A DNA stretch of 64,000 nucleotides from Streptomyces albireticuli (lineage in GTDB: Bacteria > Actinomycetota > Actinomycetes > Streptomycetales > Streptomycetaceae). A program made the position numbers and the translations under genes. The stretch lies in assembly GCF_002192455.1 (NCBI RefSeq), contig NZ_CP021744.1, forward strand, positions 1,178,001 through 1,242,000, written 5' to 3'. This document shows, in pieces, positions 7,300-17,387 of this stretch (position 1 is its first letter; each line of letters opens with the position of its first letter). Below the pieces are notes generated by a model that ran no database searches, was not told where the DNA came from, and saw only the letters and a list, made by a program, of their open reading frames with translations.

Positions 7300-9635
7300 G
7301 AGTGGCGTCCCCGGGCGCTACGACCGGCCCGCAAGCCCCGGTCCGGGTGGCTCGGGCGGTCACGGTCTTCGGCAGGGTCCAGGGCGTGGGTTTCCGTCCC
7401 TTCGTCCACCGCCTGGCGACGCGGCTGGGGCTCGACGGGTGGGTCCTCAACGCCGACGGCCGTGTCGAGCTGACCGTGGCCGGGCCGCCGCCATCGGTGC
7501 AGGCCCTCGTCGAGCTGCTGCGCGTGGAGGCGCCGCCGTTGGCCGACATCCGCCGAGTGACCGTGGCGGACCTGTCCGGCCCTCCCCCGCCGCCTGGCTC
7601 GGGTTTCACCGTCCGGGCCAGTGCCCGGACCGGCAGCAGCCGGCCCGCCGCCCGCGAGATCCCGCCGGACATCGCCACCTGCGAAGCGTGCCTGCGCGAA
7701 CTGTTCGGCCCCGCCGACCGGCGTTACCGCTACCCCTTCGTCAACTGCACGAACTGCGGACCGCGGGCCACCGTCATCGAAGACCTTCCGTACGACCGTG
7801 AGCGCACCGTCATGCGGCGCTTTCCGCTGTGCGCCGCATGTGCCGCCGAATACGCGGACCCGGCCGACCGGCGCTTCCACGCCGAGCCGGTGGCATGCCC
7901 GGACTGCGGCCCCCGCCTGGAATGGGAGGACCTCACCGGCGAGGCGGCCCTGCGTGCCGCGGAATCGGTCGTCGACAGCGGCGGCATCATGGCGATCAAG
8001 GGGCTGGGCGGCTTCCAGCTGGTGTGCGACGCCACCGACGCAGAGGCCGTGAACCGGCTGCGCGCCCGCAAGCTGCGGCCGGCCAAACCGTTCGCCGTCA
8101 TGGCCAGCGATATCGCGGCCGCCCGGCGCCTGGCACGGCTGTCCTCCGCCGGGGTGACGGCCCTGACGTCCCCGGCCGCGCCCGTGGTGCTGGCGCCGGC
8201 TCGCCAGGGCTCCGGCATCCCACCCGGCGTACACGCGGGGACCGACCACATCGGCGTGTTCCTGCCCACCACGCCGCTCCATCACTTGCTGCTGCGGGAT
8301 CTCGGCAGGCCGTTGGTCGTGACCAGTGGCAACCGCTCGGGCGAGCCCATCACCGTCGACGAGCCGACGGCCCGGGAGACGTTGGCGGGAGTGGCCGACG
8401 GCTTCCTCGTCCACAACCGGCCCATCAGGGCCCGCTACGACGACTCGGTGGTGCGCACGGTGGGTCGTACGGTCACGACCCTGCGCCGGGCCCGTGGTCT
8501 ATCCCCTGCCGCGCTCGTGATCCCCGTCGCGGCCGCTCAGCCGGTCGTGGCGGCCGGTGCGCAGCTGAAGCACACCTTCACCCTCGCGGAAGGGACCTGT
8601 GCTGTTCTCGGGCCGCACACCGGCGACCTGGAGGACGCACGGACGCTGGATGCTTTCAAAACGGCCTACGCCGACCTGGTACGGCTGACCGGGATCGAAC
8701 CCCAGGTCGTCGCCCACGACCTGCACCCTGGCTACCTGTCCACCCAGTGGGCGCGAGCTCGGCCCGCCGAGCGACGGATCGCCGTGCAGCACCACCACGC
8801 CCACGTCGCCGCATGCGCCGCCGAACACGGGCTCGACCGTCCTTTCCTCGGGGTGGCCTACGACGGGCTGGGCCTCGGCGACGACGGCACACTGTGGGGC
8901 GGAGAGATCCTGGTCGCCGACCTCACCCGCTACCGCCGGGTAGGGCGTTTCGCCACCGCTCCGCTGCCCGGCGGGGCGGCGGCCGTGCGCAGGCCCGCTC
9001 GCATGGCTATGGGGTACCTGTACGGGGTGGAGGCGCTCGGCGAGCCCGGTTTTCCGCCCTCGCTGGTCGGTGCGTTCGAGCGGCGCCTCGCGCCGGAGGA
9101 GACCCGAGTGGTCCGAGCCATGGTCGAACGGGGTGTCAACTGTCCGCGCGCGTCCAGCGCTGGGCGCCTCTTCGACGCCGCGGCCGGCCTGCTCGGCCTG
9201 TGCGACGACGCCACCTACGAAGGGCAAGCAGCCGTGGCCCTGGAGACGGCGGCTGGGGACGAATACGCCGAAGCCCTCCCCTGGCGCCTCGCGCGGGCTG
9301 ACGGGCTGTGGGTGTACGACCCCGTACCCACCTTGACCGCACTGCTCGACCGCGCCGTGGCCGGCGAGCGGACGAGCACGCTCGCCGCGGCTTTTCACCG
9401 CACGCTGGCCGAGGTGACCTCCGGCCTGGTCCAGCGGGCCGTGGCGGCCGGAGCACCGTCGACCCTGTGCTTGTCGGGCGGCTGCTTCCAGAACGCGCGT
9501 CTGCTCGCGGAGACGAGGTCCCTGCTCGAGGAACAGGGATTGCGGGTGCTGGTGGGCAGTGCCGTGCCGGTCAACGACGGGGGAATCAGTTACGGGCAGG
9601 CGGCAGTGGCCGCAGCTCGCCTGCGGGAAGGATGA
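7296..9635 (+). CDS. hypF: Carbamoyltransferase HypF
   Basis: Converts carbamoyl phosphate into the thiocarbamate on HypE that supplies the CN ligands of the [NiFe] centre. The 779 residues show all modules in order: acylphosphatase domain (about 17-107, with RVQGVGFRPFV), two zinc-finger units (Cys 129/132/151/154 and 179/182/201/204), a YrdC-like domain (about 210-395), and a Kae1-like domain with the metal-binding HHHAH motif near residue 500. GTG start overlaps the peptidase stop. The stop (TGA at 9633) lies 5 nt before the hypC ATG. Confidence 0.96.
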   Translation: MRVASPGATTGPQAPVRVARAVTVFGRVQGVGFRPFVHRLATRLGLDGWVLNADGRVELTVAGPPPSVQALVELLRVEAPPLADIRRVTVADLSGPPPPPGSGFTVRASARTGSSRPAAREIPPDIATCEACLRELFGPADRRYRYPFVNCTNCGPRATVIEDLPYDRERTVMRRFPLCAACAAEYADPADRRFHAEPVACPDCGPRLEWEDLTGEAALRAAESVVDSGGIMAIKGLGGFQLVCDATDAEAVNRLRARKLRPAKPFAVMASDIAAARRLARLSSAGVTALTSPAAPVVLAPARQGSGIPPGVHAGTDHIGVFLPTTPLHHLLLRDLGRPLVVTSGNRSGEPITVDEPTARETLAGVADGFLVHNRPIRARYDDSVVRTVGRTVTTLRRARGLSPAALVIPVAAAQPVVAAGAQLKHTFTLAEGTCAVLGPHTGDLEDARTLDAFKTAYADLVRLTGIEPQVVAHDLHPGYLSTQWARARPAERRIAVQHHHAHVAACAAEHGLDRPFLGVAYDGLGLGDDGTLWGGEILVADLTRYRRVGRFATAPLPGGAAAVRRPARMAMGYLYGVEALGEPGFPPSLVGAFERRLAPEETRVVRAMVERGVNCPRASSAGRLFDAAAGLLGLCDDATYEGQAAVALETAAGDEYAEALPWRLARADGLWVYDPVPTLTALLDRAVAGERTSTLAAAFHRTLAEVTSGLVQRAVAAGAPSTLCLSGGCFQNARLLAETRSLLEEQGLRVLVGSAVPVNDGGISYGQAAVAAARLREG

Positions 9636-9640
9636 CGACG

Positions 9641-9907
9641 ATGTGTCTGGGCATTCCGGGCCGGGTGGTGGAGATCCACGACCGTGCCGGGCTGCGGATG
9701 GCCACGGTCGACTTCGGCGGGGTCCGCCGCGAGGCGTGCCTGGCCTACACACCCGAGGCCGCTGTGGGCACCTACGTCGTGATCCACGTGGGGTTCGCCA
9801 TCACCACGGTCGACGAGGCCGAGGCGGAACGAACCCTGGAGGTGCTCCGGGCTATGGCCGACGCCGTGGAAGGCGAACTCGGGGAGCCACTGCCCCGCTC
9901 CCCCTGA
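9641..9907 (+). CDS. hypC: Hydrogenase assembly chaperone HypC
   Basis: An 88-residue chaperone that carries the Fe(CN)2CO unit between HypD and the large-subunit precursor. I chose the ATG at 9641 because it gives the invariant N-terminus MCLGIPG, whose Cys2 is essential in the family. The ATG at 9632 overlaps the hypF stop but would add three residues before that Cys. The rest (VVEI, ATVDFGGVRREACLAY, GTYVVIHVGFAI) matches the HypC OB-like barrel, followed by a helical tail. It is the last gene of the peptidase-hypF-hypC group. Confidence 0.93.
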   Translation: MCLGIPGRVVEIHDRAGLRMATVDFGGVRREACLAYTPEAAVGTYVVIHVGFAITTVDEAEAERTLEVLRAMADAVEGELGEPLPRSP

Positions 9908-9985
9908 CGTACGAACAGCGCCTGACCGGCCCATGCGCCCCCGCACGACACGGGCCATGCTGGAAGGCGAGGAGGCGACCGTGCC

Positions 9986-12703
9986 ATGACCCGTACCCCG
10001 GAGTCGCCGGCCCCTGCGGTGTACGCGCTGCTGGCCGACGGGACGACCGTTCGGGTCAGACCTGTCGTGCCGACGGACCGTGCGGCGGTGTTCCGGCTGT
10101 ACGAGCGCATGTCTCCCGAGAACGTGCGGCTGCGTTTCTTCTCCACCGGCCCCCTCGTCGCGCAGAAGGCGGCGGACGCGCTGTGCCTGGGCGCCGGGTT
10201 GGGAGACCGGGCTCTGGTGGCCGAGGCAGGCGGTGACGTGGTGGGGCTGGCCGAGTATCACGCGACACCCACCGATCCGACCGGGGGCAGGCCGACAGCC
10301 GCCGAGGTCGCCCTCGCTGTGGCGGACGAATGGCACCACCGTGGGGTCGGAACGCTCCTGTTGGAACACCTCGTCGACCTCGCGCGGGCCGAGGGCATCC
10401 AGGAGCTGACGGCCGACGCGCTGAGCCAGAACATGCGAGTCATCAGGGTCTTCGCCGACCTCGGGCTCCCCGTACGACGACGCTTCGAGGGGCCGGAGGT
10501 CCACGTCCACGTGGCGTTGACACCGGACGAGCACTACCTGACCGCCCTCGACACACGCGGGCGCACCGCCGACGTCGCCAGCCTCCGGCCACTGCTCCGG
10601 CCCCGGTCGGTGGCCGTCGTCGGCGCCGGCCACCGGCCCGGGTCCGTAGGACGGGCGATCCTGCGCAACCTGCGCGCCAACGGTTTCACCGGCCCGGTGC
10701 GCGTCGTCAACCCGCACGGGCCCGCCCTCGACGGCCTGCCCTGCCACCCCGCCGTCTCCGACCTGCCGGAGACCCCCGAACTGGCCGTGCTGGCCGTTCC
10801 CGCCCACGCGGTACCCACCCTCGCCGAGGAGTGCGGCGTGCGCGGAGTGCGGGCGCTGGCGGTGGTGACGTCCGGGCTCGACGCGGCCCAGGCGGCGAGG
10901 CTCCGGGCGGCCTGCCGTCGGCACGGCATGCGGGTAGTCGGGCCCAACTGCCTGGGTCTGGCCAACACGGAGAAAGACGTGCGGCTGGACGCAACGTTCG
11001 CCGCCCGCTTCCCGCTTCCCGGCACGGCCGGAGTCGCCACCCAGTCGGGCGGCGTCGGCATCGCGCTGCTGGACGGACTGTCCCGGCTCGGAATCGGCGT
11101 GTCGACGTTCGTCTCGCTCGGCGACAAGTACGACGTCAGCGGCAACGACCTCCTGCAGTGGTGGGAAGAGGACGGACGTACCGATCTCGCGGTGCTGCAC
11201 CTGGAGTCGTTCGGCAACCCCCGTGCGTTCTCCCGTACCGCCCGGCGGGTGAGTAGGCGCATGCCAGTGCTCACAGTGGACGCGGGGCGCTCGGAGGCCG
11301 GGCGCAGGGCGGCGGCCTCGCACACGGCTGCCGCCGCCACGCCGACAATGACCCGGCAGGCACTGTTCCACCAGGCCGGTGTCATCGCCACCCGGAGCAT
11401 CGGGGAACTCTTGGACACGATGGCACTCCTGCACGCACAGCCGCTGCCCGCCGGCGATCGCGTGGTGGTGGTCACCAACGCCGGCGGGGTGGGCGTGCTG
11501 GCCGCCGACGCGTGCAGCGAAGCCGGGCTGAGCGTCCGCCCGCTGGAGCCCGCCCTGGCGGCGGAGGTCGCGGCCGCCCTGCCGGCCGGCGCGGCGGTCG
11601 GCAATCCGGTCGACGCGACCGCCGCCGTCCCGGAGGACCGGTTGCGTGCCTGCGTGGATCTGCTGGCCGCGCACCGGGATGTCGATGCCGTGCTGGGCGT
11701 CCTGGTCCCGACGGCCCTCGCCGCGGCCACCGGCGACGACCTGGTGCGGGCGTTCACCCATGCCCCCTCACGGGTACCGTGCACGACGGCTCTCGTCCTG
11801 GTGGACCGGTCCGCGCGCGTGGAACTACTTCCGGTCGAGCGCGGCGGAGCCGTACCCGCGTACGCCGACCCGCAGGACGCCGCCCGTGCCCTGTCGTACG
11901 CGGCGGCTTACGCCCGGCGGCGAAGCAGGCCGCAGAGCCTGCCACCGGAGCCGTCCGGCGTCGATACCGAAGGTGCCCGAGCGGATGTGGCGGAGTGGCT
12001 CGCCGAACGTCCCGAGGGCGGCTGGCTCGACCCGGTCCAATGCGCACGGCTCCTCACCCGCTACGGCATTCCGCAGGTCGTCTGGGAATGGGTGTGCGAC
12101 GAGGAGACCGCCGCAGCAGCGGCCACGCGCCTCGCCGGCCCGGACGGCCGGGTCGTACTCAAAGCCCACTGGCCGGGGCTGGCGCACAAGACCGACGAAG
12201 GCGCCGTCCGCCTCGACCTCCAGGGCGAAGGGCAGGTACGAGCCGCCTACCGCGACTTCGTGGACCGCCTCGGCGACCGGCTGTCCGGCGTGGTGGTGCA
12301 GCCGCAGGCCCCGCACGTCCTGGAGTTGGTGGCGGGCGTAGTCCAGGACCCGGTCTTCGGTCCGCTCGTGCTCTTCGGCCAGGGCGGTACGGCCACCGAC
12401 GTCCTGGCCGACCACGCCGCCCGCCTCGCCCCGCTCACCACCTACGATCTCGACGACCTCATCACCTCGCCGCGCTGCTCCGTTCTCCTGTCGGGCCGCC
12501 ACGGCGGCATCCCCGTCGACCTCGGTGCCCTCGAACGTCTGCTGTTGTGCCTGTCCCGGATGGCCTGTGACCTGCCCCAGCTCGCCGAGGCCGACCTCAA
12601 TCCGGTAGTGCCCTGCCCGCACGCGGGCGTCATGGCGCTGGACGCCCGCGTGCGGCTGGAACCCCACAAGGCGTACGACCCGTACCTGCGGCGCCTGCGC
12701 TGA
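9986..12703 (+). CDS. GNAT acetyltransferase fused to NDP-forming acyl-CoA ligase-like protein (Pat type)
   Basis: A 905-residue fusion. Residues about 10-170 form a GNAT acetyltransferase with the acetyl-CoA loop around WHHRGVGTLLLEHLV. Next come a CoA-binding Rossmann domain (about 195-320, SVAVVGAGHRPGSVGRAI), a flavodoxin-like ligase-CoA domain (about 325-480, with TQSGGVGIALLD), and a C-terminal ATP-grasp domain (about 680-900, VVLKAHWPGLAHKTDEGAV). This N-terminal GNAT order occurs in actinobacterial protein lysine acetyltransferases; E. coli PatZ has the reverse order. It probably acetylates metabolic enzymes such as acyl-CoA synthetases. Its position between the hyp genes and the hydrogenase operon is unusual. 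GAGGAGGCGACC precedes the ATG. Confidence 0.85.
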   Translation: MTRTPESPAPAVYALLADGTTVRVRPVVPTDRAAVFRLYERMSPENVRLRFFSTGPLVAQKAADALCLGAGLGDRALVAEAGGDVVGLAEYHATPTDPTGGRPTAAEVALAVADEWHHRGVGTLLLEHLVDLARAEGIQELTADALSQNMRVIRVFADLGLPVRRRFEGPEVHVHVALTPDEHYLTALDTRGRTADVASLRPLLRPRSVAVVGAGHRPGSVGRAILRNLRANGFTGPVRVVNPHGPALDGLPCHPAVSDLPETPELAVLAVPAHAVPTLAEECGVRGVRALAVVTSGLDAAQAARLRAACRRHGMRVVGPNCLGLANTEKDVRLDATFAARFPLPGTAGVATQSGGVGIALLDGLSRLGIGVSTFVSLGDKYDVSGNDLLQWWEEDGRTDLAVLHLESFGNPRAFSRTARRVSRRMPVLTVDAGRSEAGRRAAASHTAAAATPTMTRQALFHQAGVIATRSIGELLDTMALLHAQPLPAGDRVVVVTNAGGVGVLAADACSEAGLSVRPLEPALAAEVAAALPAGAAVGNPVDATAAVPEDRLRACVDLLAAHRDVDAVLGVLVPTALAAATGDDLVRAFTHAPSRVPCTTALVLVDRSARVELLPVERGGAVPAYADPQDAARALSYAAAYARRRSRPQSLPPEPSGVDTEGARADVAEWLAERPEGGWLDPVQCARLLTRYGIPQVVWEWVCDEETAAAAATRLAGPDGRVVLKAHWPGLAHKTDEGAVRLDLQGEGQVRAAYRDFVDRLGDRLSGVVVQPQAPHVLELVAGVVQDPVFGPLVLFGQGGTATDVLADHAARLAPLTTYDLDDLITSPRCSVLLSGRHGGIPVDLGALERLLLCLSRMACDLPQLAEADLNPVVPCPHAGVMALDARVRLEPHKAYDPYLRRLR

Positions 12704-12810
12704 GACCCGCGCCCGGATGGCCCGCCCCCTGCCGGCGCGCTCGGCGTGCGGGCCGTCCCGGATGTGGTCAGGCTGAGGGGAACACTGCCACCGAGCGAGC
12801 AGGAGACGCC

Positions 12811-13989
12811 ATGCCCTCCGCGACGGCGCCGCCGGACGCCGACAACACGGCCTGCGTGCTGGACCTGGAAGGCATCGAGGCCCTCGTGCGGGAGCTGCGC
12901 GCCCGGGGCAGGACAGTGATCGGACCGACCGTGCGGGACGGCGCCATCGTGCTGGCCGAACTCGAGTCCGCCGACGAGCTGCCCTACGGCTGGGGAGTGG
13001 AGCTGGAGGCCGGCTACTACCGGATGAAGCGGCGGGCCGATGCCATGGCCTTCGCCCATAGCGCCGGCCCCCAGTCGTGGAAGAACTTCCTGCACCCCGA
13101 GCGGGCGCGGCAGTGGACCGCCGACCGGGCTCCCGACGGTGGGATGACGGTCCGTGCCGAACGCCCGGAGCCCACCTCGTTCGCCTTCCTGGGCGTACGG
13201 CCCTGCGATCTGAGGGCCATCCAGATCCAGGACCGCGTCATGATCGGTGGCCGGCACCGGGACGATGCCTACGAGGAACGCCGTACCGGAGCGTTCCTGA
13301 TCGTGGTCGAGTGCGTTGAACCGGGCGCCACCTGCTTCTGCGTCTCCATGGGCACCGGCCCCGCCGCGCAGCCCGGCTACGACCTGGCGCTCACCGAGGT
13401 GCTGGACGACACCGGACACCGCTTCCTGGCCCGCGCCGGCACCGAGGAAGGCGCGGAGATCCTGGAGAGCCTTCCGCACCGGCCCGCCGACGACATCACG
13501 CGCACCCGGGCCCGCGAGGACGTCGAGGCCGCCGCCGGGCGGATGGGCCGCACCATGCCGGACGTCGACCTGCGCGCGCTACTCGCGGGCACACTGGACG
13601 CCGAGCGCTGGAACGATGTCGCCGCCCGCTGCCTGACCTGCGGCAACTGCACCATGGCCTGCCCGACGTGCTTCTGCACCACCACTGAGGACGTCACCGA
13701 CCTGACCGGTGATCACGCCGAACGCTGGCGTCGCTGGGAGTCCTGTTACGACCTGGACTTCACCCATCTGCCCGGCGGTTCCGTCCGGAGCACCGGGCGC
13801 AGCCGCTACCGCCAGTGGCTCACCCACAAACTGGGCACCTGGTGGGACCAGTTCGACAGCTCCGGCTGCGTGGGCTGCGGCCGTTGCATCGTGTGGTGCC
13901 CGGTTGCCATCGACATCACCGAGGAAGCGCACGCCCTGCACCAGGAATCCCTCGAACGGCAGGCTGAAACGAAGGGCGAGGCGCCGTGA
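12811..13989 (+). CDS. Group 3b [NiFe]-hydrogenase beta subunit (ferredoxin-like, HydB/HyhB type)
   Basis: A 392-residue iron-sulfur subunit that passes electrons between the delta subunit and the diaphorase gamma subunit. Two [4Fe-4S] motifs are visible: CLTCGNCTMACPTC from residue 274 and CVGCGRCIVWCP from residue 353. The N-terminal 260 residues match the anaerobic sulfite reductase A/HydB family (FLGVRPCDLRAIQIQD, CFCVSMGTGP). ATG follows AGGAGACGCC. It opens a seven-gene operon in the Pyrococcus-type order beta-gamma-delta-alpha, with one extra gene inserted after it. The next start (GTG 13986) overlaps its stop. Confidence 0.9.
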   Translation: MPSATAPPDADNTACVLDLEGIEALVRELRARGRTVIGPTVRDGAIVLAELESADELPYGWGVELEAGYYRMKRRADAMAFAHSAGPQSWKNFLHPERARQWTADRAPDGGMTVRAERPEPTSFAFLGVRPCDLRAIQIQDRVMIGGRHRDDAYEERRTGAFLIVVECVEPGATCFCVSMGTGPAAQPGYDLALTEVLDDTGHRFLARAGTEEGAEILESLPHRPADDITRTRAREDVEAAAGRMGRTMPDVDLRALLAGTLDAERWNDVAARCLTCGNCTMACPTCFCTTTEDVTDLTGDHAERWRRWESCYDLDFTHLPGGSVRSTGRSRYRQWLTHKLGTWWDQFDSSGCVGCGRCIVWCPVAIDITEEAHALHQESLERQAETKGEAP

Positions 13990-14441
13990 AACCGACAGGG
14001 TTGCTCGCCGCTCTGCCGGAGGGCCCACACGAACGGCTGATGGAGCTGGGGCGCGAGGTGTCGTTCCCCGCCGGGGCGCGGATCTTCGAGGAGGGTGGCA
14101 GAGCCGACCACTTCTGGGTGATTCGCGACGGCGGCGTCAACCTCGACGTCCACGTGCCCGGTCGCCGTAGCGCGGTCGTCGAGACGCTGGGCGCCGGGCG
14201 CTTGCTGGGGTGGTCCTGGCTGTGCCCACCGCATCAGTGGCATCTGGGGGCAGAGGCGACGAGCCCCGTCCACGCCTGGGAGTTCGACGCCGGCGAGGTG
14301 CTCGCCCTGTGCGAGCGCGACCCCGAACTCGACCACGCGCTGCTCACCTACGTGGTGGAGGTCATCGGCCGCCGCCTGCGGGCCGCGCGCACACGCCTGC
14401 TCGACCTCTACGGCCCCTACGGGAGCGGGTCGCCCGGATGA
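13986..14441 (+). CDS. Cyclic-nucleotide-binding-domain protein without DNA-binding domain
   Basis: A 151-residue single-domain protein. It has a cNMP-binding barrel: VSFPAGARIFEEGGRADHFW, VIRDGG, then LGAGRLLGWSW where classical family members have a GE...A...R phosphate-binding cassette; that cassette is poorly conserved here. A C-terminal helix (YVVEVIGRRLRAARTRLLDL) corresponds to the dimer helix of Crp/Fnr proteins, but no helix-turn-helix follows. It overlaps its neighbours at both ends (GTGA and ATGA), so it is made together with the hydrogenase. It may be an allosteric or assembly subunit; the ligand is unknown. Confidence 0.8.
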   Translation: MKPTGLLAALPEGPHERLMELGREVSFPAGARIFEEGGRADHFWVIRDGGVNLDVHVPGRRSAVVETLGAGRLLGWSWLCPPHQWHLGAEATSPVHAWEFDAGEVLALCERDPELDHALLTYVVEVIGRRLRAARTRLLDLYGPYGSGSPG

Positions 14442-15241
14442 CCGCCGTCCCCCTCCCCTACCGGGTGGTGAGCAACCGGCCGGAGACCACCGACACCCGC
14501 ACGCTTACGTTGCGGCCCGTAGGCGAAGCCCTGCCTGCCTTCGCCCCGGGCCAGTTCGCCATGCTCTACGCCTTCGGGGTCGGCGAGATCCCGGTGTCCG
14601 TCGCCGGTTTGCAGGACGGCACCCTGACCCACACCATCCGCGGCGTAGGCGCCGTGTCGCGCGCCCTGTGCGCCGTCCGCCCTGGGACGCAGGTGGGTGT
14701 GCGGGGCCCCCTCGGCACCGGCTGGGACCTGCCGGCCGCCACAGGACGTGACCTTCTCGTGGTGGCGGGCGGCATCGGCCTGGCCCCACTGCGGCCCCTC
14801 GTCCAGGCGGCATTGTCCACGCCCCGCGACCACGGCCGACTGAACATCCTCATCGGCGCCCGCACGCCCGAGGACCTGCTGTACCGATCGGAACCGGACG
14901 GCTGGGGGCGGCCGTACTGCGAAGTGACGGTGGACCGCGCGGGTCCGGAGTGGACCGGCCGCGTCGGGGTGGTGACCACCCTGCTGGACCAGGCGGCGTT
15001 CACCCCGCACGAGACCACGGCCTTCGTCTGCGGGCCCGAGGTCATGATCCGCGCCACCGGCCGCGAGCTGCTGCACCGCGGCGTACCGGCACAGCACATC
15101 CGCGTCTCCCTCGAACGCAACATGCACTGCGCCACCGGCCACTGCGGCCACTGCCAGCTCGGTCCGCTGCTCCTGTGCCGGGACGGGCCCGTCGTCGGAT
15201 ACGACCGTGCCGAGCCCCTGCTCGCCGTGCGGGAGCTGTGA
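14438..15241 (+). CDS. Group 3b hydrogenase gamma subunit (FAD/NAD(P)-binding diaphorase)
   Basis: A 267-residue ferredoxin-reductase-like subunit that exchanges electrons with NAD(P)H. It has an FAD-binding barrel ([20 protein letters not shown]), an NAD(P)-binding domain ([14 protein letters not shown] and FVCGPEVMI), and a C-terminal [2Fe-2S] cluster with four Cys in [17 protein letters not shown]. This is the HydG/HyhG pattern of sulfhydrogenases and resembles dihydroorotate dehydrogenase electron-transfer subunits. The ATG overlaps the upstream stop as ATGA, and the delta subunit starts 1 bp after its stop. Confidence 0.92.
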   Translation: MTAVPLPYRVVSNRPETTDTRTLTLRPVGEALPAFAPGQFAMLYAFGVGEIPVSVAGLQDGTLTHTIRGVGAVSRALCAVRPGTQVGVRGPLGTGWDLPAATGRDLLVVAGGIGLAPLRPLVQAALSTPRDHGRLNILIGARTPEDLLYRSEPDGWGRPYCEVTVDRAGPEWTGRVGVVTTLLDQAAFTPHETTAFVCGPEVMIRATGRELLHRGVPAQHIRVSLERNMHCATGHCGHCQLGPLLLCRDGPVVGYDRAEPLLAVREL

Positions 15242-15242
15242 G

Positions 15243-16043
15243 ATGGCCGCGCCCGTGCGCTCCCGTCCTCGGCTCGGCGTGTTCAAGTTCGCCTCCTGCG
15301 ACGGCTGCCAGCTGACCTTGCTGGACTGCGAGGACGAGCTGTTGCCGCTCGCCGCCGAGATCGACATCGCCCATTTCGTCGAGGCGTCGAGCGACATCCA
15401 GCCGGGCCCGTACGACCTCTCCCTCGTCGAAGGGTCGGTCTCCACCCCCGAACACCTCGAACGCATCCGGCGCATCCGCTCCGAGTCCCGCCACCTGGTG
15501 ACCATCGGCGCCTGCGCCACAGCGGGCGGTGTCCAGGCCCTGCGCAACTTCGCCGACGTCGCCGAATTCCGCGCGACCGTCTACGCGAAACCCGAGTACA
15601 TCGAGACCCTCGCCACCTCCACCCCCATCTCGGCCCACGTCCCTGTCGACTTCGAACTGCGCGGCTGCCCCATCGACCGCGGCCAGCTCATCGAGGTCAT
15701 CACCGCCTTCCTCGCCGACCGCCGACCCGACATCCCCAACCACAGCGTCTGCTTCGCCTGCAAGCGACGCGGCACCACCTGCCTCCCCGTCGCACACGGC
15801 ATCCCGTGCCTGGGGCCGGTGACGCACGCGGGATGCGGGGCACTGTGCCCGGCCTACGGGCGGGGCTGCTACGGCTGCTTCGGACCATCGGCATCGACGA
15901 ATATGCCCGCGATGATCCCGCTGCTGCGCAGTGACGGCATGAGCGACGAGGACATCCTCCGCTTCCTGCACACCTTCAACGCTCACGACTTCGCCGCGAT
16001 CGAACCACCGGGGGAACTCGGCGAAGAGGGGGCGGCCTCATGA
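15243..16043 (+). CDS. Group 3b [NiFe]-hydrogenase small (delta) subunit
   Basis: A 266-residue small subunit carrying the proximal [4Fe-4S] cluster next to the [NiFe] site. Cluster cysteines are seen at SCDGCQ (Cys 19 and 22), GACATAGG, and [13 protein letters not shown]. Further Cys occur in [11 protein letters not shown] and GCYGCFGP. There is no signal peptide and no Tat motif, so the enzyme is cytosolic, as expected for group 3b. It begins 1 bp after the gamma stop and ends overlapping the large-subunit ATG (ATGA at 16040). Confidence 0.93.
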   Translation: MAAPVRSRPRLGVFKFASCDGCQLTLLDCEDELLPLAAEIDIAHFVEASSDIQPGPYDLSLVEGSVSTPEHLERIRRIRSESRHLVTIGACATAGGVQALRNFADVAEFRATVYAKPEYIETLATSTPISAHVPVDFELRGCPIDRGQLIEVITAFLADRRPDIPNHSVCFACKRRGTTCLPVAHGIPCLGPVTHAGCGALCPAYGRGCYGCFGPSASTNMPAMIPLLRSDGMSDEDILRFLHTFNAHDFAAIEPPGELGEEGAAS

Positions 16044-17377
16044 CACACCGCGGCTCGCGCGTGCTGCACGTCGGCGCCCTCGCCCGCGTCGAGGGAGAAG
16101 GAGCACTGCGGCTGCGGATCAGCGACGGCACCGTCACCCAGGCCCAGCTCAGCATCTACGAGCCGCCACGGTTCTTCGAAGCATTCCTACGTGGCCGCCG
16201 GCACACCGAACCACCGGACATCACCTCGCGCGTGTGCGGCATCTGCCCCGTCGCCTACCAGACGAGCTCCTGCCACGCGATCGAGGACGTCTGCGGCATC
16301 ACCGTCGACGGGCAACTGGCCGCACTGCGGCGGCTGCTGTACTGCGGCGAGTGGATCGAAAGCCACACCCTGCACATCTATCTGCTCCACGCACCCGACT
16401 TCCTCGGCTGCGACAACGCGATCGAACTCTCCCGCACCCATCGTGCCGACGTCGAACGGGGACTACGGCTCAAGCAGGCCGGAAACAGCATCATGGAATT
16501 CCTCGGCGGCCGCTCCATCCATCCCATCAACGTCCGCGTCGGCGGCTTCCACCGCACCCCCGCGCGTACCGAATTCCGCCCCTTGGCCGAGCGGCTGCGG
16601 CAGGCGCGCGACGACGCGCTCGCGACCGTCGCCTGGGTGGCCGGCTTCGACTTCCCCGAAGCCGACTGCGACGCCGACCTGCTCGCCCTCACCGAACCGG
16701 GCACGTACGCCATCGAGACAGGTACCCCCACCGTGCTACCCCACGGCGACGGGCACCGCACGAGGACGTTCCCCCTTGCGGACTTCACCACCCACGTGGT
16801 CGAGGAGCAGGTCCCCTACTCCACCGCGCTCCAGGCCCGGCTGGACGGCAGACGCCACCTCACCGGCGCCCTGGCCCGGTACGCCATCAGCGGCCACCAG
16901 CTCCCACCCGCTGTCCGGGAAGCGGCCCGGTCGGCCGGCCTGGCCGACCCGGCCTCCGGGCAGATCTGCCGCAACCCCTTCCGCAGCGTCGTGGTCCGCG
17001 CCGTCGAAGTTCTTTATGCCGTGGAGGAAGCGCTGCGCCTGATCGACGCGTACGAACTCCCGCCGTACCCCGCCGTGGATGTCCCCCCACGGGCCGGGAC
17101 GGGCCACGGCGCCACCGAGGCACCGCGCGGCACCCTCTACCACCGCTACACCCTCGACGACGAAGGGCTCGTCACCGACGCATGTCTCATCCCGCCCACC
17201 TCCCAGAACCAGGGCGCCATCGAGGAAGACCTGAGGCGGATCGTCCAGGACCGGCTGCGGCACGGCGAGCCCACCGATGCTGAGCTGACCCGGCTGTGTG
17301 AACGGGCCATTCGCAATCACGATCCGTGCATCTCCTGCTCGGCCCACTTCCTCGACCTGACCGTCGTACGAGCGTGA
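16040..17377 (+). CDS. Group 3b [NiFe]-hydrogenase large (alpha) subunit
   Basis: A 445-residue catalytic subunit that splits or makes H2, coupled to NAD(P). The four nickel-binding Cys are in RVCGICP (Cys 66, 69) and DPCISCSAH (Cys 430, 433). The peptidase should cut after His 436, removing nine residues (FLDLTVVRA). The L1 context [17 protein letters not shown] and the L2 form DPCISC with H-F-L fit group 3b (NADP-coupled, sulfhydrogenase-type) and not membrane group 1 enzymes. It is coupled to the small subunit and lies 10 bp before hypD. Confidence 0.95.
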   Translation: MTHRGSRVLHVGALARVEGEGALRLRISDGTVTQAQLSIYEPPRFFEAFLRGRRHTEPPDITSRVCGICPVAYQTSSCHAIEDVCGITVDGQLAALRRLLYCGEWIESHTLHIYLLHAPDFLGCDNAIELSRTHRADVERGLRLKQAGNSIMEFLGGRSIHPINVRVGGFHRTPARTEFRPLAERLRQARDDALATVAWVAGFDFPEADCDADLLALTEPGTYAIETGTPTVLPHGDGHRTRTFPLADFTTHVVEEQVPYSTALQARLDGRRHLTGALARYAISGHQLPPAVREAARSAGLADPASGQICRNPFRSVVVRAVEVLYAVEEALRLIDAYELPPYPAVDVPPRAGTGHGATEAPRGTLYHRYTLDDEGLVTDACLIPPTSQNQGAIEEDLRRIVQDRLRHGEPTDAELTRLCERAIRNHDPCISCSAHFLDLTVVRA

Positions 17378-17387
17378 GGAAAGCCGC

